A stretch of 64,000 nucleotides of DNA from SZAS-3 sp964386785 (GCA_964386785.1 CAYLUD010000002.1:13689-77688), one strand, 5' to 3'. Positions 45,213 to 55,093 are shown, counted from the first letter of the stretch. The notes: generated from the sequence alone by a model not told the origin. Numbers and translations: made by a program.

Positions 45213-47171
45213 TTACCTAGATTCCAATCTAAGAAGTTCATGTTTGGATACTGTGTATTCCGTATCGTCATCCGAAAAATGCCAAATGAGCAGAGCAATG
45301 ATGCCAAGCAAACTCGCTACGACGAGCCAAAAGATTTGCCAGATGATGGCAAACCCAAAGAAAAAGATGGTGACGCCTAGGATCAATGGAATGGGCGAAT
45401 CTTTTGGCATGTGAATGTCTTGATATTCCGGTTTAGGTTGAGCTGTTTTCTGTTGTTTGATTTCCCAAAAAGGGTCTCGTGTTGCGACATGAGGAGTCAC
45501 AGCAAAATTATAAAAAGGAGGTGGAGAAGTTGTAGACCACTCTAATGTTCTTCCATTCCAAGGATCACCAGTTCTGTCTAGATGGGATGTTCTTTGTTTG
45601 ATACTCGAAATAACTTGGATAATTTGAAAAAAGACACCCAGACCCACAAATATAACGCCCGATGCAGCAATAATAAAGAAGGGCTGCCACCCGGTTTCAG
45701 TAGCGTAATGATCGAGTCTTCTTGTAGCCCCCATGAGTCCTAAAATGTACAGGGGGATGAAGGCAAGTAAAAACCCAATAATCCAGCTCCAAAATGCATA
45801 GACACCGTATGTTTCAACCAATCGGAATCCAGTGAATTTTGGAAACCAATAGGTAAAGGCAGCAAAAAAACCAAAGAGAACTCCTCCAATAATGACAGTA
45901 TGGAAATGCGCAACAAGAAAGAGACTATTATGGGTTTGAAAATCAACTGGCGCGATAGAAAGGAGCACCCCTGCCATTCCCCCTAAGGTAAACGTTGCAA
46001 CAAAACCCAAGAACCAGAGCACGGGTGTTGTCAATAGAATGCGTCCTCGATACATCGTAAAAAGCCAATTGAAAATTTTGACTCCCGTAGGAATCGCTAT
46101 CAACATGGTCATAGCTCCAAAAAAGGCATTCACTGCAGGAGAGGCTCCCATAGTGAAAAAATGATGCAGCCATACAATGAAGGAAAGGACCGCAATAGCA
46201 ATAATCGCTCCTACCATTGAGGTATACCCAAAGAGTTTTTTCTGGGAAAAGACAGGAACAATTTCAGAGAACACCCCAAATGCAGGCAAAATTAAGATAT
46301 ACACCTCGGGGTGCCCCCAGGCCCAAAACAAATTGACATACATCATGGGATTCCCTCCCAATTCTGATGTAAAAAAATGCATGTCTAACAAACGATCCAA
46401 CGAGAGCAAGCCCAGTGTGACGGTGAGAATAGGGAAGGCAAATAAAATCAAAACGGTGGTCGTCAGGGCAGTCCAAATAAATATAGGCATCTTCATCAAG
46501 CTCATTCCCGGACAACGCATCTTGATGATCGTGACAAAAAAATTGACTCCGGAGAGCAGGCTCCCTATTCCAGATATTTGTACACTCCAAATCCAATAAT
46601 CAACCCCCACGCCCGGATTATATTTGAGACCTGATAATGGAGGGTACCCGACCCAACCAGCTCCAGAAAACTCCCCAATCATCAAGGAGAGATTGACCAG
46701 TAAAAAGCCAACAAAGAACAACCAAAAACTCAATGCATTTAAAAAAGGAAAGGCTACATCCCGAGCCCCGATTTGCAAGGGAATCAGGAGATTAAACAGG
46801 CCAAACACGACTCCCATTCCAACAAAAAAAATCATTAATGTGCCGTGGGCCGTAAAAATTTGCTGAAAGTGATCCGAGGATAAGTATCCATACGACTCTC
46901 CTACGGAAAGAGCTTGTTGAGCCCGCATCATGACTGCATCGATGAGCCCCTTGCACAACATGAGAATGGCTACAAATAGGTACATCACACCGATCCGTTT
47001 CGGGTCGAGCGATGTGAGCCAATTCTTGTAGAAAGATTTCCATACACGATGGTATGTCAACAATCCAATCGCAAATAGTAAGGCCAGCATCATGGTAATA
47101 CCGGCTCCGATTTCGATTGCTCCATGTTTAAAAGCATCTAACGTAAGTGTACCGACAAGACTAGTGAGCAT
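45213..47171 (-). CDS. cyoB: Cytochrome bo3 ubiquinol oxidase subunit I
   Basis: Catalytic subunit with haem b, haem o3 and Cu_B; it reduces oxygen to water and pumps protons. 652 aa, similar to E. coli CyoB. Cu_B and proton-path motif WAWGHPEVYILILPAFGVFSEIVP is present, with the Tyr cross-linked to His. SLFLVAHFHTVIIGGVLFGFFAAFTYWFPKFTG gives the haem ligands. The N-terminal extra helix and the C-terminal extension are those of the quinol type. Overlaps the cyoA end by 11 bp. Confidence 0.97.
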   Translation of the reverse strand: MLTSLVGTLTLDAFKHGAIEIGAGITMMLALLFAIGLLTYHRVWKSFYKNWLTSLDPKRIGVMYLFVAILMLCKGLIDAVMMRAQQALSVGESYGYLSSDHFQQIFTAHGTLMIFFVGMGVVFGLFNLLIPLQIGARDVAFPFLNALSFWLFFVGFLLVNLSLMIGEFSGAGWVGYPPLSGLKYNPGVGVDYWIWSVQISGIGSLLSGVNFFVTIIKMRCPGMSLMKMPIFIWTALTTTVLILFAFPILTVTLGLLSLDRLLDMHFFTSELGGNPMMYVNLFWAWGHPEVYILILPAFGVFSEIVPVFSQKKLFGYTSMVGAIIAIAVLSFIVWLHHFFTMGASPAVNAFFGAMTMLIAIPTGVKIFNWLFTMYRGRILLTTPVLWFLGFVATFTLGGMAGVLLSIAPVDFQTHNSLFLVAHFHTVIIGGVLFGFFAAFTYWFPKFTGFRLVETYGVYAFWSWIIGFLLAFIPLYILGLMGATRRLDHYATETGWQPFFIIAASGVIFVGLGVFFQIIQVISSIKQRTSHLDRTGDPWNGRTLEWSTTSPPPFYNFAVTPHVATRDPFWEIKQQKTAQPKPEYQDIHMPKDSPIPLILGVTIFFFGFAIIWQIFWLVVASLLGIIALLIWHFSDDDTEYTVSKHELLRLESR

Positions 47172-48039
47172 GGTGCAAGTCCTTTGATGAAGTGGTCATA
47201 TTTTTCATTACAATCCAATCAAACAACTCCGAATCATGAATAGAGTAATACCGAATGGGATCATATTCACTAGGTTGAGAAAGAATAGTAAAGGTAGATC
47301 GATCTAGAACAGATGGGGACTCTTGATGTTGCGAAACCCAACTATGGAATTCTTCATCAGAGTAGGCAGGCGCTATAAATGTCATTCCAGCAAACCCTTT
47401 ACCGCTTAAATTTGCAGAACATCCTCGATATTCTCCTACCTGATCGGCGATCAAATGCAATTCCGTGGTCATGCCTGGCATAGCAAAAATTTGTCCACCT
47501 AACTCGGGGATCCAAAAAGAATTCATGGGAGCATCTGCTGTGATTTCAAATCGAATGGGGGTTTTTTCTGGAATAGGCATAAAGTTCACAACAGCGATCT
47601 GCTGCTCTGGATAAATGAACAGCCATTTCCAATCCAAAGCAACAACTTGAATGAGAAGTGTTTTTTTATCCCCCTCAAGAGGGCGAAAAGGATCTAATTC
47701 ATAAGAACTCTTCCAATTCATCACACCCAAAGCTACAATGATCAGACAAGGAATTCCCCACCAAATCGTTTCAGCCAAGGCACTATGTCCCCAATCGGGA
47801 GTATATTCCGCCTGTTTATGAGCTCGGTATTTCCATACAATGAAACCAGTCAAAGCAAATACTGGGATCACCACAATCAGCATGAGTAGCGTAGCGATCA
47901 CCAGAAGATCTTTTTGTTTTACACCCACCCATCCCTTAGGGTTAAGCACTACAGGTTCAATCTGAATCAAATAGAGGACTGCCAAAGCGCAAGCCGTTGC
48001 AATAAGCAGAAAAAAAAATAGAGAGCGATATGTTTTCAT
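47161..48039 (-). CDS. cyoA: Cytochrome bo3 ubiquinol oxidase subunit II
   Basis: 292 aa, with an N-terminal hydrophobic signal (Cys near 17 could be lipidated), a second membrane helix and a periplasmic cupredoxin domain. The motif APMNSFWIPELGGQIFAMPGMTTELHLIADQVGEYRG is typical of CyoA. The Cu_A ligands of cytochrome c oxidases are missing (CSANLSGKGFAGM instead of CxxxCGxxHxxM), so the electron donor is quinol. First gene of the cyo operon. The upstream 122 bp to glgX contains a T9 run but no clear promoter. Confidence 0.95.
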   Translation of the reverse strand: MKTYRSLFFFLLIATACALAVLYLIQIEPVVLNPKGWVGVKQKDLLVIATLLMLIVVIPVFALTGFIVWKYRAHKQAEYTPDWGHSALAETIWWGIPCLIIVALGVMNWKSSYELDPFRPLEGDKKTLLIQVVALDWKWLFIYPEQQIAVVNFMPIPEKTPIRFEITADAPMNSFWIPELGGQIFAMPGMTTELHLIADQVGEYRGCSANLSGKGFAGMTFIAPAYSDEEFHSWVSQHQESPSVLDRSTFTILSQPSEYDPIRYYSIHDSELFDWIVMKNMTTSSKDLHHAH

Positions 48040-48125
48040 CTTAACTTGGAGGATACGGAAAATGTAAAAAAATACTAGAACTTGTATCTTTTTTTTTAAA
48101 TGCGGACTACACGATGACTTCGAAC

Positions 48126-48154
48126 TTGTTGCTTTGTCAAAATTTTGATAATGG
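48126..48154 (+). promoter_or_regulatory. Possible promoter of glgX
   Basis: TTGTTG, a 17-base spacer, then TAATGG. The start site would fall close to the glgX ATG at 48162, which would make a very short or absent leader. Only a consensus match; weak. Confidence 0.3.
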
Positions 48155-48161
48155 ATAGACC

Positions 48162-50138
48162 ATGCAGTTTCGCTATTCCTCTGGATTTCCTTCCCCTTTA
48201 GGCCCTTCTCCTAGTGAAGGTGGAATCAACTTTGCGATCTATGCTCCAGAGGTTAGGGAGCTCGATCTTTGGCTCTTTTCTCGTGATCGGACTGACTCGT
48301 TTCGTATAGCGTTAACGGATCCTGCTCATCGAACAGGTGATGTATGGCACGTTTGGGTAGATCAGCTGCCCCCTGATCTTCTTTATGGCTACCAAGTTTC
48401 CGTAAGAGGTAAAGAATCCCCTCTATTATTAGATCCTTACGCCCTGCAAATCGATGCTCCTTCTATTTGGTCTGATACGCCATTTACCTATTTAAATCGA
48501 GTTGCCTCTCCTCCTATTTTTGATTGGGAAGACGATTGTTCCCCCAGTATACCCATTGAAGATCTCATCTTTTATGAATTACATGTACGTGGCTGGACTC
48601 AGGATCCTTCCTCTTGCGTCTCCCATCCAGGGACTTTTCTTGGGGTTATTGACAAAATACCTTACCTCAAAGACTTAGGGATTAATGCTGTGGAGCTCAT
48701 GCCTATTTACGAGTTTCCTGAGTGGAAAAATCCATTTACCCTACCCTCTACACCTCGATACAATTATTGGGGATATGCCCCTGTGCACCATTTTGTTCCC
48801 ATGAGACGATACGGCACGATTCACGATTGCAAGCAAATGGTCAAAGCCCTCCATCGAGCAGGCATTGAAGTCATCCTAGATGTTGTATACAACCACACAG
48901 CTGAAGGAGAGGATACTCCCCTTCACTTTCGAGCCTTTGCACCCGAGACCTATTATCTTTTTGATGCCCATGGTCGGGATGCTAATTTTTCTGGGTGCGG
49001 GAATACTCTATCGTGCAATCACCCTATTGTGCAGGACTGGATTGTAGCTTCATTACGTTACTGGGTGACAGAAATGCATATAGATGGATTTCGATTTGAT
49101 CTAGCCTCGATTTTATGTCGAGATCCTACAGGCCACCTGGTAGCCTCTCCCCCTGTGATCCAGCGTATATTAGAAGACCCAGTTCTCAAAAACAAGAAAC
49201 TGATAGCCGAAGCCTGGGATGCGGGTGGGGCTTATCAAGTAGGTTCCTTTTCTCCCTCTCCACGCTGGATGGAATGGAATGGAAGATATCGGGATGAAGT
49301 ACGTGCATTTATTAAAGGGACGCCTAATGCTGCTGGTGAATTCGCTACCAGATTATGTGGTTCTGTCGATCTATATAAACATCGAGGGCCACAATGCAGT
49401 GTACATTTTGTTTGTTGCCACGATGGGTTTACCCTTCGAGATTTAGTCTCCTACACAACTAAGCAGAATCTTGCTAATGGGGAGGAGAATCGGGATGGAA
49501 CAAACCAGCATATCAGCTGGAACTGTGGTTGTGAGGGCCACTCTTCTGATCCTATCATTGAAACGATTCGTCTACGTCAAATGAAAAACTTTCTCATGAC
49601 AATTTTTTTGTCGAAAGGAACCCCTCTCCTCCAGATGGGAGACGAGTATGGACATTCCAAACAAGGAAACAACAATTCCTGGGGGTTAGATACCAAACTG
49701 AACTGGTTTCAATGGAAAAGAAACAAAGAGGAAGAGGAGCTGGTAACATTCTGCCAACGCATGATTCATATTCGCAAACGGTACGAGCTTCTTCGTGTAG
49801 CCCGTTTCCTGACAAAAGCAGATATTACGTTTCACGGAATTCGCCCGAACGAACCTCTATGGAACAGCGAAAGTCGTCTTGTTGCATATACTTTGCACAA
49901 TGCTACCCAGGGAGAGGATCTTTATGTCCTCTTCCATGCATATCCTCACGCTACAGAAGTGGAGCTCCCCCCCTCCCCTACAGGCTCCTGGTATTGGCAA
50001 GTAGACACCTATCTACATGAGCAACCTAAAGGGAATACGCTCCTTCAGAATCTCTCCTGTACCATTCCCGAATACACCGCATGGCTACTTAGCTCAACAC
50101 CTACCGCACTGGGTGGGCAGGCGAAGGAACCGATGTAA
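48162..50138 (+). CDS. glgX: Glycogen debranching enzyme GlgX (isoamylase type, GH13)
   Basis: Hydrolyses alpha-1,6 branch points left by glycogen phosphorylase. 658 aa. N-terminal CBM48 domain (SEGGINFAIYAPEVRELDLWLF), then the GH13 barrel: ELHVRGWTQDPSS, GYAPVHHFVPMRRYG, VILDVVYNHTAEG (region I), DGFRFDLASIL with nucleophile Asp near 311, LIAEAWDAGG with acid Glu near 349, and CCHDGFTLRDLVSY. Its 3' end overlaps the convergent spoIID-type gene by 38 bp. It lies near slc1 and ssb as in C. trachomatis (CT042), but with the cyo island in between. In the Chlamydia order the partner glgP is also distant. Confidence 0.95.
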   Translation: MQFRYSSGFPSPLGPSPSEGGINFAIYAPEVRELDLWLFSRDRTDSFRIALTDPAHRTGDVWHVWVDQLPPDLLYGYQVSVRGKESPLLLDPYALQIDAPSIWSDTPFTYLNRVASPPIFDWEDDCSPSIPIEDLIFYELHVRGWTQDPSSCVSHPGTFLGVIDKIPYLKDLGINAVELMPIYEFPEWKNPFTLPSTPRYNYWGYAPVHHFVPMRRYGTIHDCKQMVKALHRAGIEVILDVVYNHTAEGEDTPLHFRAFAPETYYLFDAHGRDANFSGCGNTLSCNHPIVQDWIVASLRYWVTEMHIDGFRFDLASILCRDPTGHLVASPPVIQRILEDPVLKNKKLIAEAWDAGGAYQVGSFSPSPRWMEWNGRYRDEVRAFIKGTPNAAGEFATRLCGSVDLYKHRGPQCSVHFVCCHDGFTLRDLVSYTTKQNLANGEENRDGTNQHISWNCGCEGHSSDPIIETIRLRQMKNFLMTIFLSKGTPLLQMGDEYGHSKQGNNNSWGLDTKLNWFQWKRNKEEEELVTFCQRMIHIRKRYELLRVARFLTKADITFHGIRPNEPLWNSESRLVAYTLHNATQGEDLYVLFHAYPHATEVELPPSPTGSWYWQVDTYLHEQPKGNTLLQNLSCTIPEYTAWLLSSTPTALGGQAKEPM

Positions 50139-50919
50139 CACCTAACTGAGTATGTGGGTACGCATCCAATAACATTTGTTTTGCATTTCGACCCGTAGCA
50201 GCCAGTTCTTCTAATTTCTGTTCCGTCAGTCGAACACTCGTCATAGGCACTCCTTTAGAAGATTCCAGAACCATAAATCGGGTATCGCGAACACTTTCCT
50301 CTACTCCATGTTTCTGGTGAGTAACGCCGTAGCCAAAATACCCAACATCGCGAGCTTTCACATCCCATAACTTTTGATTTTTTTTACCAGCTAATGAGAG
50401 GGCATATGCTTCTGTACGAGCCGCAATCGTATACGCCGCCATTGCCTCTCGACTGAGCTCTTCCGATACGCGCACACCTACTGTGGATTGCACATAATCC
50501 TCTATTGAGATTTCGTTGACAACTGCCAAATGGTGATCGCGGTCTAGATACACTTCCAGCATCCCCTTATATTGAAACCCATTCACAAAAAATGTCGTGT
50601 CGGAGTGGGTACCTACCAGAGTAAGGTGTGTCACACCTGGATACTCCTCGCCCCATCGCAATCCTCCTTGAATCCCATGCATAGGATATCGTTTGCCTAC
50701 CATCCCTCCGCTCAACATCTCTCCCCGTTCTCGATCTACAACACGATAGGGGCCTTTGGCTTCAATCAGTGCCGTAGGAGTTCCTTTAGCAAGAAGAACG
50801 CGAATTTTTGGTCCCAAAGGGGCTGCTTCTTCTTTCCATGCAAATGGTTGCATCTTTGCAGCATGGGCTGGAGTTGCAACCAAGCAACTGCCGATCATCA
50901 GAATGAATAATTTTTTCAT
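50101..50919 (-). CDS. SpoIID/LytB-domain protein (CT041-like)
   Basis: 272 aa with a signal peptide (MKKLFILMIGSCLVATPAHA). The region about 125-235 carries the SpoIID motif set: VVNEISIEDYVQSTVGVRVSEELSREAMAAYTIAARTEAYAL, with the family's essential acidic residue in this stretch. The family acts on peptidoglycan glycan strands (denuded glycan lytic transglycosylase in sporulators). In chlamydiae a role in peptidoglycan remodelling at division is plausible. Convergent overlap with glgX at the 3' end; 6 bp after ruvB, same order as CT041-CT040. Confidence 0.8.
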   Translation of the reverse strand: MKKLFILMIGSCLVATPAHAAKMQPFAWKEEAAPLGPKIRVLLAKGTPTALIEAKGPYRVVDRERGEMLSGGMVGKRYPMHGIQGGLRWGEEYPGVTHLTLVGTHSDTTFFVNGFQYKGMLEVYLDRDHHLAVVNEISIEDYVQSTVGVRVSEELSREAMAAYTIAARTEAYALSLAGKKNQKLWDVKARDVGYFGYGVTHQKHGVEESVRDTRFMVLESSKGVPMTSVRLTEQKLEELAATGRNAKQMLLDAYPHTQLGVTSVPSPAHPVR

Positions 50920-50925
50920 ACAACC

Positions 50926-51939
50926 TCAAAAAATGGTCTCTTTAGTTTTTTGTAAATGTTGGTACGCCAAGGGTGTAGCTACTCGCCCCCGGGGAGTCCT
51001 TTTGATAAATCCTTGCAAGATAAGGAATGGTTCATACACTTCCTCAATCGTCTGCCCTAGCTCTCCGATCGCTACCGCTAACGTCGTCAGCCCTACAGGA
51101 CCACCACCGTAGTGATCTATAATAATGCCTAAGATCTTCTTATCTACCTCATCTAGCCCTCGATGATCAATGGCGAGTAGTTCCAAAGCTTCTCGAGTCA
51201 ACTCTGCGTCTATCTGAGACTGCTCTCGACTTTGTGCTACATCACGCACCCAACGCAATAAATTATTTGCAATTCTAGGAGTGCCTCTAGACCGTTCTGC
51301 GATAACCTCTACAGCAGCCGTATCGGTAGAAAGTCCCATCAATTTCGATGAACGAGTCAAGATTGTCGTCAATGCAGGAGTCGAATAATAATCCAAGCGA
51401 CAGGTCATGCCAAATCTTGAGCGCATGGGCGCAGATAACATTCCAGAACGTGTTGTGGCTCCAATTAATGTGAATGGATTCAAAGTGACCCGTACAGAGC
51501 GCGCTGCTGGTCCGCTATCAATCATGACATCGAGCACAAAATCTTCCATAGCAGAGTATAAATATTCCTCAACTACGCGATGTAATCGATGAATTTCATC
51601 AATAAATAATACATCGCCTGCTCCTAGATTAGTTAAAATACCCGCTAGATCCGAGGGTTTTTCAAGCAAAGGACCCGAAGTGACCACAATACCACGGTTC
51701 ATCGCAGAAGCCACGATATGCGCAAGCGTCGTCTTTCCTAAGCCTGGGGGGCCAGCAAAGAGACAGTGACTCAGAGGCTCTCCTCGTTTTTTTGCTGCAG
51801 AAATCAAGATATCTAGGCGCGAACAAACGTCCTCTTGCCCTACAAATTCTCGTAGGGTTTGCGGCCTCAGAGGAATCTCAAAGCTGACATCCTCTTTCTC
51901 GAGCGTGGACTTCAGATAGGGCGGACTCACTCTGCGCAC
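50926..51939 (-). CDS. ruvB: Holliday junction branch migration ATPase RuvB
   Basis: Motor of the RuvAB complex. About 337 aa from a GTG at 51939, which is preceded by AAGGGAG; upstream in-frame codons to 52038 would add residues that do not look like RuvB and would overlap dcd. Walker A GPPGLGKTT (residues about 63-71), Walker B VLFIDEIHRLH, sensor GATTRSGMLSAPMRSRFG with the Arg finger, and a C-terminal winged helix ending RTPRGRVATPLAYQHL. Divergent from dcd; same order as Chlamydia (CT040-CT039). Confidence 0.95.
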   Translation of the reverse strand: MRRVSPPYLKSTLEKEDVSFEIPLRPQTLREFVGQEDVCSRLDILISAAKKRGEPLSHCLFAGPPGLGKTTLAHIVASAMNRGIVVTSGPLLEKPSDLAGILTNLGAGDVLFIDEIHRLHRVVEEYLYSAMEDFVLDVMIDSGPAARSVRVTLNPFTLIGATTRSGMLSAPMRSRFGMTCRLDYYSTPALTTILTRSSKLMGLSTDTAAVEVIAERSRGTPRIANNLLRWVRDVAQSREQSQIDAELTREALELLAIDHRGLDEVDKKILGIIIDHYGGGPVGLTTLAVAIGELGQTIEEVYEPFLILQGFIKRTPRGRVATPLAYQHLQKTKETIF

Positions 51940-52036
51940 ACCATACTCCCTTTCTCTGTAATTGACAATCCTCTTTCTTGAAAGCAAACAATCCGATATA
52001 AGCAATGGCAAAAGACCCATCCTGTTGGAGTTGCGC

Positions 52037-52594
52037 ATGAAGGAAGATCGTTGGATTGAAGAGGCTGCAAAACAAGGTATGATTGAACCCTTTGTTCCTC
52101 ATCAAGTAAAAGAAGAAGATGGCAAAAAAATCATCAGCTATGGGTTATCCAGCTATGGATACGATATTCGTGTATCCAATCACTTCAAAGTGTTCACGAA
52201 TGTATTTAATTCTCTTGTAGATCCTAAAAATTTTACCGAAGATGCTTTTGTGGATATTTATGCTGAGAGCTGTATTATCCCCCCGAACTCATTTGCCTTA
52301 GCCAGAAGTGTGGAGTATTTTCGTATTCCACGAAATATTCTTACTCTTTGTGTGGGCAAGTCGACCTATGCTCGCTGCGGTATTATTGTCAACGTCACTC
52401 CATTTGAACCAGAATGGGAGGGGCATGTCACATTAGAAATTTCGAATACGACCCCGTTGCCAGCAAAAATCTACTCTTATGAAGGGATCGCTCAAGTGAT
52501 TTTTTTAGATGCGCAAAACCCCTGCAGAACGTCCTATGCTGATCGTCAGGGTAAATACCAGAGACAAACGGGCATTACTGTTCCTCGGATATGA
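52037..52594 (+). CDS. dcd: dCTP deaminase
   Basis: Deaminates dCTP to dUTP, supplying dUMP for thymidylate synthesis. 185 aa from the ATG at 52037; the open frame extends upstream to a TTG at 51962, but the Chlamydia protein begins at the equivalent of [11 protein letters not shown]. Motifs: [66 protein letters not shown] (active-site region) and [11 protein letters not shown]. Overlaps the next gene by four bases. Diverges from ruvB with very little space between them. Confidence 0.95.
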   Translation: MKEDRWIEEAAKQGMIEPFVPHQVKEEDGKKIISYGLSSYGYDIRVSNHFKVFTNVFNSLVDPKNFTEDAFVDIYAESCIIPPNSFALARSVEYFRIPRNILTLCVGKSTYARCGIIVNVTPFEPEWEGHVTLEISNTTPLPAKIYSYEGIAQVIFLDAQNPCRTSYADRQGKYQRQTGITVPRI

Positions 52595-52947
52595 AGGCTC
52601 GTTCACGACTCTTTGACGTGATTATCCTACGCTCCTGGTGGGTGATTCTTGTGCTATTGTGCTCTCTTTTCTTTTTTGATTATGCATACCAAGAGCAGCG
52701 ATTCCAGGAAGATAGGCTTCTAATTAAACAACATATTCTCACGCAAAGGATCTATGAGTTACAACAACACAATCGACAGCTTTCAGACGAGCTGAACAGC
52801 CAGAGCGATCCACAATGGATCGAATTATTGCTAATGCGCGATCTAGGCATGGTCCCAAAAGGAGTAAGGAAATTTCTGATCCAGCCACATGGTCCAGATA
52901 TGGCGACCAAAAACAGCCATGTTCAGGATGATTGCTTAGGACCATGA
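52591..52947 (+). CDS. FtsB/DivIC-like septum protein (CT038-like)
   Basis: 118 aa. A short basic cytoplasmic start, one membrane helix ([18 protein letters not shown], residues about 16-33), then a periplasmic coiled coil (residues about 38-70: [28 protein letters not shown]), then a short conserved part [16 protein letters not shown]. That architecture and the LGMV(P)xGE-like end are typical of FtsB/DivIC proteins of the division machinery. Starts four bases before the dcd stop, the same position as CT038. Converges with nifS with a 25-bp overlap. Confidence 0.65.
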   Translation: MKARSRLFDVIILRSWWVILVLLCSLFFFDYAYQEQRFQEDRLLIKQHILTQRIYELQQHNRQLSDELNSQSDPQWIELLLMRDLGMVPKGVRKFLIQPHGPDMATKNSHVQDDCLGP

Positions 52948-54023
52948 GGGATGATAGAGCGCAATTGCGCTACTACGGTATGGAGTTCTTCCTTAGTGGT
53001 CCATCGGCTAAGCGAAAAGCGCAACGAACGGCGCACCTCATCTCTTCCCAACCCCATACCTAACAGCACAGGGGATAATTGAAAAGCACCTGTTTGGCAA
53101 GCAGAGCCATGCGATGCAGCAATTCCTTGCAAGTCCAGTTGCATCAACAGTGTTTCTCCATCTATAGACAAGAAAGCGATGTTCGATACGCTGCTAACCC
53201 GATCTTCCTTTTGCCCATGAATGACCACCTGCAGCAAGGTAGCAATCTGCTGTTCAAAATCATCGCGCAATCGTTGCATTCTATCAAAATCATCGGGATG
53301 CAAAGCCTCTAACGCTCCAGCCAAACTATCCGCAAGGGCTACCATTTCGGTGCCACCTCGCATACCACGTTGTTGTTGTCCTCCCAAAAACAAAGGACGA
53401 TAGGGAACCTTTCCTTGCAAAAGAATGGCACCGATTCCTACTGGAGCATGAATTTTATGACCAGATAGAATAAGCGCAACTCTTCCAGGGAGCTGCTGCC
53501 ATTTTTTTTTCCCCACCAAGCCCACAGCGTCTACAATCAATAGAATGTCATGAATCTGAGCCCATTCCGCTATTTCCAGTATAGGATTACAAATCCCCGT
53601 TTCGTGATTTGCTGCGTTCAATACAATCGCTTCCGTATCAGGGCGACATGCTGCCATGATTTGTTGCAGAGCAATCGACCCCTTACCCGCTTCTGGCGAT
53701 AGAATCGTCACTGGTTTTTCACGAGATTGTAGAGCTTCTCGTACCGCTGAATGTTCTAAAACAGAACTCACAATATGACCCGAAATACTGAAAACTAGCG
53801 TATAGATCGATTCGGTCGCTCCTGAGGTCAGGATCACACCTTTGCCATCGATACCAAAACAATCTGCAATCCGTTGTTTGGCTTTCTGCATAATCTGACG
53901 AGATTGGCGTCCCATAGCATGCATACTATGGGAATTCCCCAATCCACCTCTCAATAGAGAGGTGTACCTATCAAGAATATGGGGATCTATACAAGTTGTT
54001 GCATTATTGTCTAAATAAATCAC
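52923..54023 (-). CDS. NifS/IscS-type cysteine desulfurase
   Basis: PLP enzyme that takes sulfur from cysteine for iron-sulfur clusters and thiolation. 366 aa, class V aminotransferase fold. N-terminal YLDNNATTCID, PLP Lys190 in LSGHKIHAPVGIG, catalytic Cys309 in SHGSACQTGAF, and SPVLLGMGLGRDEVRRSLRFSLSRWT near the C-terminus. Its start overlaps the PP2C gene by four bases, the order I recall for CT259-CT258 in C. trachomatis. It could serve IspG and HemW, both [4Fe-4S] proteins encoded in this window. Confidence 0.93.
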   Translation of the reverse strand: MIYLDNNATTCIDPHILDRYTSLLRGGLGNSHSMHAMGRQSRQIMQKAKQRIADCFGIDGKGVILTSGATESIYTLVFSISGHIVSSVLEHSAVREALQSREKPVTILSPEAGKGSIALQQIMAACRPDTEAIVLNAANHETGICNPILEIAEWAQIHDILLIVDAVGLVGKKKWQQLPGRVALILSGHKIHAPVGIGAILLQGKVPYRPLFLGGQQQRGMRGGTEMVALADSLAGALEALHPDDFDRMQRLRDDFEQQIATLLQVVIHGQKEDRVSSVSNIAFLSIDGETLLMQLDLQGIAASHGSACQTGAFQLSPVLLGMGLGRDEVRRSLRFSLSRWTTKEELHTVVAQLRSIIPHGPKQSS

Positions 54024-54787
54024 AGACCAATCAGTATAACAGTGACATTGTCTTTTCCGCCACGATCTAATACAGATTGCACCATAGTTTGAGAACAGGT
54101 GACGAGATCGGGAGCATTCCTGATATGTTCCCCTATTTCTTCGTCGGATAGCGCTCCAGACAAGCCATCAGAACAAAGAAGAAACACATCTTTTTTTTTA
54201 TAATTCCAAGAGTGTAAGGATACTCGAACACCTGGCGACACTCCCAGCACACGAGATAACATCCATCGTCCCTTTTGAGTAGGATGTGGAGTCAAATGAT
54301 CTTCTGTAAGCGGAAGGCATCTCAAATTCCGACATCGATAGGCTCGACTATCTCCTACATGAGCCACCACCACTTGATCCTCTAGCACCCATAAGAGCAC
54401 CATTGTCGTACCCATACCTCGATAGGCTTGCTCCTGCTCTGATTTGGAGAGAATTTCCTGATTCGCAATCCAACAAGCCTCTTTCAGTTGTATACAAGCT
54501 TCTTCAAAGTTAATAGGATGGGCTTGTGCAGATACATGGTTAGCGATAGAAATCGTAGCGATATCTGCCGCTAGTTTTCCACCCGGTCGCCCCCCCATGC
54601 CATCTGCTAACATAAATAATTGTTGTGAGGGCATTGCGACTGCAACGTCCTGATTTTCTTTTCGCACATGCCCTACATGAGTGTGCGTCACCCAATGAAT
54701 TCCAGCCTGTACGCAGATTCCTTGCTGTGCCGCGCTCTGTGCACAGGCAACCAAATATTCTGACATGGTTCTTTGAAGTATAATCAT
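54020..54787 (-). CDS. PP2C-family serine/threonine phosphatase (CT259-like)
   Basis: 255 aa. Metal-dependent PP2C motifs: HVGHVRKENQDVAVA (first Asp), MLADGMGGRPGGKLAADIA, VVAHVGDSRAYRCRN, VFLLCSDGLSG, and GGKDNVTVILIGL. In C. trachomatis CT259 removes phosphates put on by the Pkn kinases. No kinase is visible here. Met1 (54787) and Met8 (54766) are both possible starts, and neither has a clear SD. Overlaps the nifS-type gene by four bases. Confidence 0.92.
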   Translation of the reverse strand: MIILQRTMSEYLVACAQSAAQQGICVQAGIHWVTHTHVGHVRKENQDVAVAMPSQQLFMLADGMGGRPGGKLAADIATISIANHVSAQAHPINFEEACIQLKEACWIANQEILSKSEQEQAYRGMGTTMVLLWVLEDQVVVAHVGDSRAYRCRNLRCLPLTEDHLTPHPTQKGRWMLSRVLGVSPGVRVSLHSWNYKKKDVFLLCSDGLSGALSDEEIGEHIRNAPDLVTCSQTMVQSVLDRGGKDNVTVILIGL

Positions 54788-55093
54788 AAAATTCGGAAAT
54801 GACGAAATAGTTTTTTCTTACCCCTAACACTATATAGGGACGTAAATTTCTATTTGTGAACAATTTGTGAAAAAAAAATCATGGGGATTTATTTTTTTTT
54901 GAAGTTAACACAAGAATTTGATACCGTGTCGACTAACAAGCGAGTGCCTACTACTCAGGCGTCGTGAAGAAGTAGAGAGTGGTCTGGTCACTTTTTCTTT
55001 TTCGATCTCTCAGTGAGGTCAGCGCAAAGAGTAGAGAGTACTGAACACATAGCAAAAAGAAAAAAACCAGAAATGAATGATGAGGTAATACAT
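54788..55093. other. 306-bp intergenic region upstream of ompA
   Basis: Contains A9 and T9-T10 runs near 54870-54900. TTGAAG followed by TGATAC with a 14-base gap (near 54899-54924) could be part of an ompA promoter, but the spacing is short. The direct repeat AGTAGAGAGT occurs at about 54971 and 55031. The long leader recalls the multi-promoter ompA regions of Chlamydia; I cannot fix the start point. Confidence 0.4.

Noticed and set aside
51940..52036. Longer starts for ruvB (to 52038) and dcd (to 51962)
   Set aside because: The two extensions overlap each other and add sequence unlike either family; SD and family length support 51939 and 52037.
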